Positions 6,730-8,492 of a stretch of DNA of 8,492 nucleotides are shown one piece after another (the stretch's first letter is position 1; each line of letters opens with the position of its first letter). Both the position numbers and the translations under genes were made by a program. Below the pieces are notes generated by a model that saw only the letters and a program-made list of their open reading frames with translations, ran no database searches and was not told the origin of the DNA. This DNA is from Pelobacter sp. UBA5610 (lineage in GTDB: Bacteria > Desulfobacterota > Desulfuromonadia > Desulfuromonadales > Syntrophotaleaceae). The stretch is from positions 27,078 to 35,569 of the forward strand of contig DIKU01000148.1 in the NCBI GenBank assembly GCA_002424645.1, given 5' to 3'.

Positions 6730-7956
6730 AGCAATAATAAAAACAATCTGATCGTGGGACTGGATATCGGTACCACCAAGATTTGCGCCATTGTCGGCCA
6801 TCAGAACGAAGACGGTCTGGATATCGTCGGCATAGGAACCAGCCCGTCCCGCGGGTTGCGAAAAGGCGTTGTGATCAACATTGAGAGTACTGTCGAAGCG
6901 ATCCGCAAGGCACTCAGTGAAGCCGAACTCATGGCTGACTGCAAGATCGACAGTGTCTATGCGGGGATCGCCGGAGGTCATATCAGAGGGTTTAATTCCC
7001 AGGGGGTTATCGCGATTAAAACCCGGGAAGTGACCCATGATGACATCCGCCGGGTTCTCGACGCCGCCAAGGCCATTGCCATCCCCATGGATCGGGAAGT
7101 GATTCATACCCTGCCCCAGGAATACATCATCGACGATCAGGACGGAATTCTTGATCCTTTGGGTATGTGCGGTGTGCGTCTGGAGGCCAAAGTTCACATT
7201 GTTACAGCTGCCACGGCCAGTGCGCAGAACATTGTCCGCAGCTGTTACAAGGCCGAAGTCGGTGTCTCCGACATTGTCCTTGAGCAACTCGCCTCGTCCG
7301 AAGCCGTCCTCTCCGCCGATGAAAAAGATCTCGGCGTGGTTCTGGTTGATATCGGCGGCGGTACGACGGACATTGCGATTTTTGTCGATGGTGCCATCAA
7401 ACACACGTCTGTTCTGTCTTTGGGCGGCAACCATCTGACCAATGATATCGCCGTTGGACTTCGTACGCCCATGGCCGAGGCTGAAGTCATCAAGCAGAAA
7501 TACGGCTGCGCCATGACCTCCATGGTTGGTAAGGACGAAACCATCGAGGTTCCGTCGGTCGGAGGTCGCGAGCCGCGCATCCTTTCACGGCACCTGCTGG
7601 CCGAAATCCTTGAACCGCGCGTTGAGGAGATTTTTACTCTGGTGCAGCGCGATATCATAAAAAGCGGCTATGAGGATCTTTTGGCTTCCGGTATTGTATT
7701 GACCGGCGGAAGCTGTATCCTGCCCGGTATGCCGGAGATGGCCGAACAGATTTTCAACCTTCCGGTGCGGCGCGGTTTGCCGCAGGGGATCGGCGGCTTG
7801 ACCGATGTGGTGCATTCGCCGATTTATGCTACCGGGGTAGGTCTTGTTAAATACGGTGCGCGTTGTGGGGGCGCACAGAAGTTCAAGGGCGGCACGGACA
7901 ACCTGTTCGACAAGGTTCTAAAGCGCATGAAAGAGTGGTTTGTAGAATTTTTCTGA
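6727..7956 (+). CDS. ftsA: Cell division protein FtsA (actin-like FtsZ membrane anchor)
   Basis: FtsA is the actin-family ATPase that tethers FtsZ filaments to the inner membrane and recruits later divisome proteins. The 409 residues are close to the roughly 420 of E. coli FtsA. The phosphate-1 loop is GLDIGTTK near residues 12-19. SPSRGLRKG, ELMADCKIDSVYAG and PQEYIIDDQDGI are typical FtsA segments, and the last two border the FtsA-specific 1C subdomain. Phosphate-2 is DIGGGTTD (208-215), and the adenosine loop is LTGGS (325-329). KDETIEVPSVGGR is also strongly conserved. The last 16 residues (about 394-409, with Lys, Arg, Trp and several Phe) form a likely amphipathic helix, the membrane-targeting sequence. 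The frame ends in tandem stops TGA-TAG (7954-7959). It lies directly before ftsZ, as in most bacteria. Confidence 0.98.
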   Translation: MSNNKNNLIVGLDIGTTKICAIVGHQNEDGLDIVGIGTSPSRGLRKGVVINIESTVEAIRKALSEAELMADCKIDSVYAGIAGGHIRGFNSQGVIAIKTREVTHDDIRRVLDAAKAIAIPMDREVIHTLPQEYIIDDQDGILDPLGMCGVRLEAKVHIVTAATASAQNIVRSCYKAEVGVSDIVLEQLASSEAVLSADEKDLGVVLVDIGGGTTDIAIFVDGAIKHTSVLSLGGNHLTNDIAVGLRTPMAEAEVIKQKYGCAMTSMVGKDETIEVPSVGGREPRILSRHLLAEILEPRVEEIFTLVQRDIIKSGYEDLLASGIVLTGGSCILPGMPEMAEQIFNLPVRRGLPQGIGGLTDVVHSPIYATGVGLVKYGARCGGAQKFKGGTDNLFDKVLKRMKEWFVEFF

Positions 7957-8034
7957 TAGCGGTGGGGTATCGCGATATTTTAAACAGGGTCGGGTTACGG
8001 AGAGCCCGGGCCAACAAGGGGAGCGGAGGGAGTC
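7957..8034 (+). other. ftsA-ftsZ intergenic leader
   Basis: At 78 nt this is the longest non-coding stretch in the window. It contains a perfect 10-bp palindrome TATCGCGATA (7968-7977). A possible small hairpin, CGGGT (7991-7995) with GCCCG (8004-8008), has no T tract and so is not an intrinsic terminator. A purine-rich stretch leads into the ftsZ ribosome binding site. I see no convincing sigma-70 -35/-10 pair. An extra ftsZ promoter could be here or inside ftsA, but the sequence alone does not show it. Confidence 0.4.
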
Positions 8035-8037
8035 ATG
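8025..8037 (+). promoter_or_regulatory. ftsZ ribosome binding site
   Basis: GGAGGG (8025-8030) is a near-consensus Shine-Dalgarno ending about 5 nt before the ATG at 8035. It is one of the strongest in the window, in line with the high level of FtsZ that cells need relative to FtsQ and FtsA. Confidence 0.8.
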
Positions 8038-8492
8038 TCGGATAATATCATGTTCGAGTTCGATGAAAACATCGACCAGACGGCAAAAATTAAGGTGATC
8101 GGCGTTGGTGGCGGTGGTAATAACGCGGTCAACACCATGATCATGGCAGAGCTGGAGGGCGTAGACTTTGTGGCGGCCAACACCGACGCCCAGGCGTTGC
8201 GCAAAAGCAAGGCTCCGGTCAAGTTGCAGATCGGTGGCAAGTTGACCAAGGGCCTCGGCGCCGGCGCCAATCCTGAAGTCGGTCGCGACGCGGCGGAGGA
8301 AGATCGTGCGCGTTTGGCCGAAATTCTCGAAGGTGCCGATATGGTATTCATCGCTGCCGGTCTCGGCGGTGGTACCGGTACCGGTGCCGCACCGATTATT
8401 GCCGAAGTTGCCAAGGAGCAAGGGGCTCTCACCGTTGCCGTGGTGACCAAGCCTTTCAGCCGTGAAGGTAAACAGCGGATGAAAAAGGCGAC
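8035..8492 (+). CDS. ftsZ: Cell division GTPase FtsZ, N-terminal part, 3' end outside window
   Basis: FtsZ is the tubulin-like GTPase that polymerises into the cytokinetic ring at midcell. The ring is anchored by the FtsA encoded just upstream. The first 152 codons and two bases are present and the frame is open to the end of the window. A short acidic N-terminal segment leads into IKVIGVGGGGNNAVN (about 19-33, the first nucleotide-binding loop). Next come NTDAQAL (49-55) and the tubulin signature GGGTGTG (111-117), which binds the GTP phosphates. The following TKPFSREGKQR is also typical. The start is set by a strong GGAGGG 5 nt upstream and a normal FtsZ N-terminal length. The T7 catalytic loop and the C-terminal conserved peptide that would bind FtsA lie beyond the window. 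Confidence 0.98.
   Translation, partial: MSDNIMFEFDENIDQTAKIKVIGVGGGGNNAVNTMIMAELEGVDFVAANTDAQALRKSKAPVKLQIGGKLTKGLGAGANPEVGRDAAEEDRARLAEILEGADMVFIAAGLGGGTGTGAAPIIAEVAKEQGALTVAVVTKPFSREGKQRMKKA

Noticed and set aside
6484..7434. Long antisense open frame (316 codons) opposite ftsQ/ftsA
   Set aside because: It lies entirely opposite strongly conserved ftsQ and ftsA coding sequence, has no recognisable motifs, and is explained by the codon bias of a GC-rich sense gene.
7991..8008. Hairpin CGGGT/GCCCG as a terminator before ftsZ
   Set aside because: The stem is only 5 bp with one G-T pair, no T run follows, and the ftsZ ribosome binding site is close downstream. Termination here would not fit the operon.
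1..8492. A novel defence, mobile or biosynthetic system hidden in the window
   Set aside because: Coding density is nearly complete and every gene is a recognisable dcw member in the canonical order. There are no insertions, foreign-looking genes, direct repeats or arrays.

Overview
This window is a slice of a division and cell wall (dcw) cluster. All genes lie on the + strand and are tightly packed. The order is murD (3' end only), ftsW, murG, murC, murB, ddl, ftsQ, ftsA, ftsZ (5' end only). The seven complete genes are uninterrupted and keep the signature motifs of their families. I see no mobile element, RNA gene, CRISPR array, tRNA or convincing intrinsic terminator.

Organism: the layout (murB and ddl inside the cluster between murC and ftsQ), moderately high GC, a type II-like MurB and the FtsZ N-terminus suggest a Gram-negative deltaproteobacterial lineage. 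Desulfuromonadales (Geobacter, Desulfuromonas, Pelobacter/Syntrophotalea) is my best guess. This is inferred from gene order and remembered protein character, not from a database search.

Layout: 1-360 is the MurD C-terminal domain. 353-1474 is FtsW, overlapping murD by 8 nt. 1471-2547 is MurG, with an ATGA overlap with ftsW. After 47 nt, 2595-3971 is MurC. One nucleotide later, 3973-4872 is MurB. After 31 nt, 4904-5824 is Ddl. After 29 nt, 5854-6702 is FtsQ. After 24 nt, 6727-7956 is FtsA. After the longest gap (78 nt), FtsZ begins at 8035 and runs off the window. The spacing implies one polycistronic transcript with translational coupling at several junctions.

How the genes work together: MurC, MurB, MurD and Ddl make the cytoplasmic UDP-MurNAc-pentapeptide (MurB makes UDP-MurNAc, MurC adds L-Ala, MurD adds D-Glu, Ddl supplies D-Ala-D-Ala). 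MurG finishes lipid II at the membrane. FtsW polymerises lipid II at the septum. FtsQ, FtsA and FtsZ build the divisome that places this synthesis.

I found no previously undescribed system. The only structure not explained by coding is a set of small inverted repeats at gene junctions. Two of them enclose the Shine-Dalgarno sequence of the next gene (ddl and ftsQ). They are weak and may be chance.
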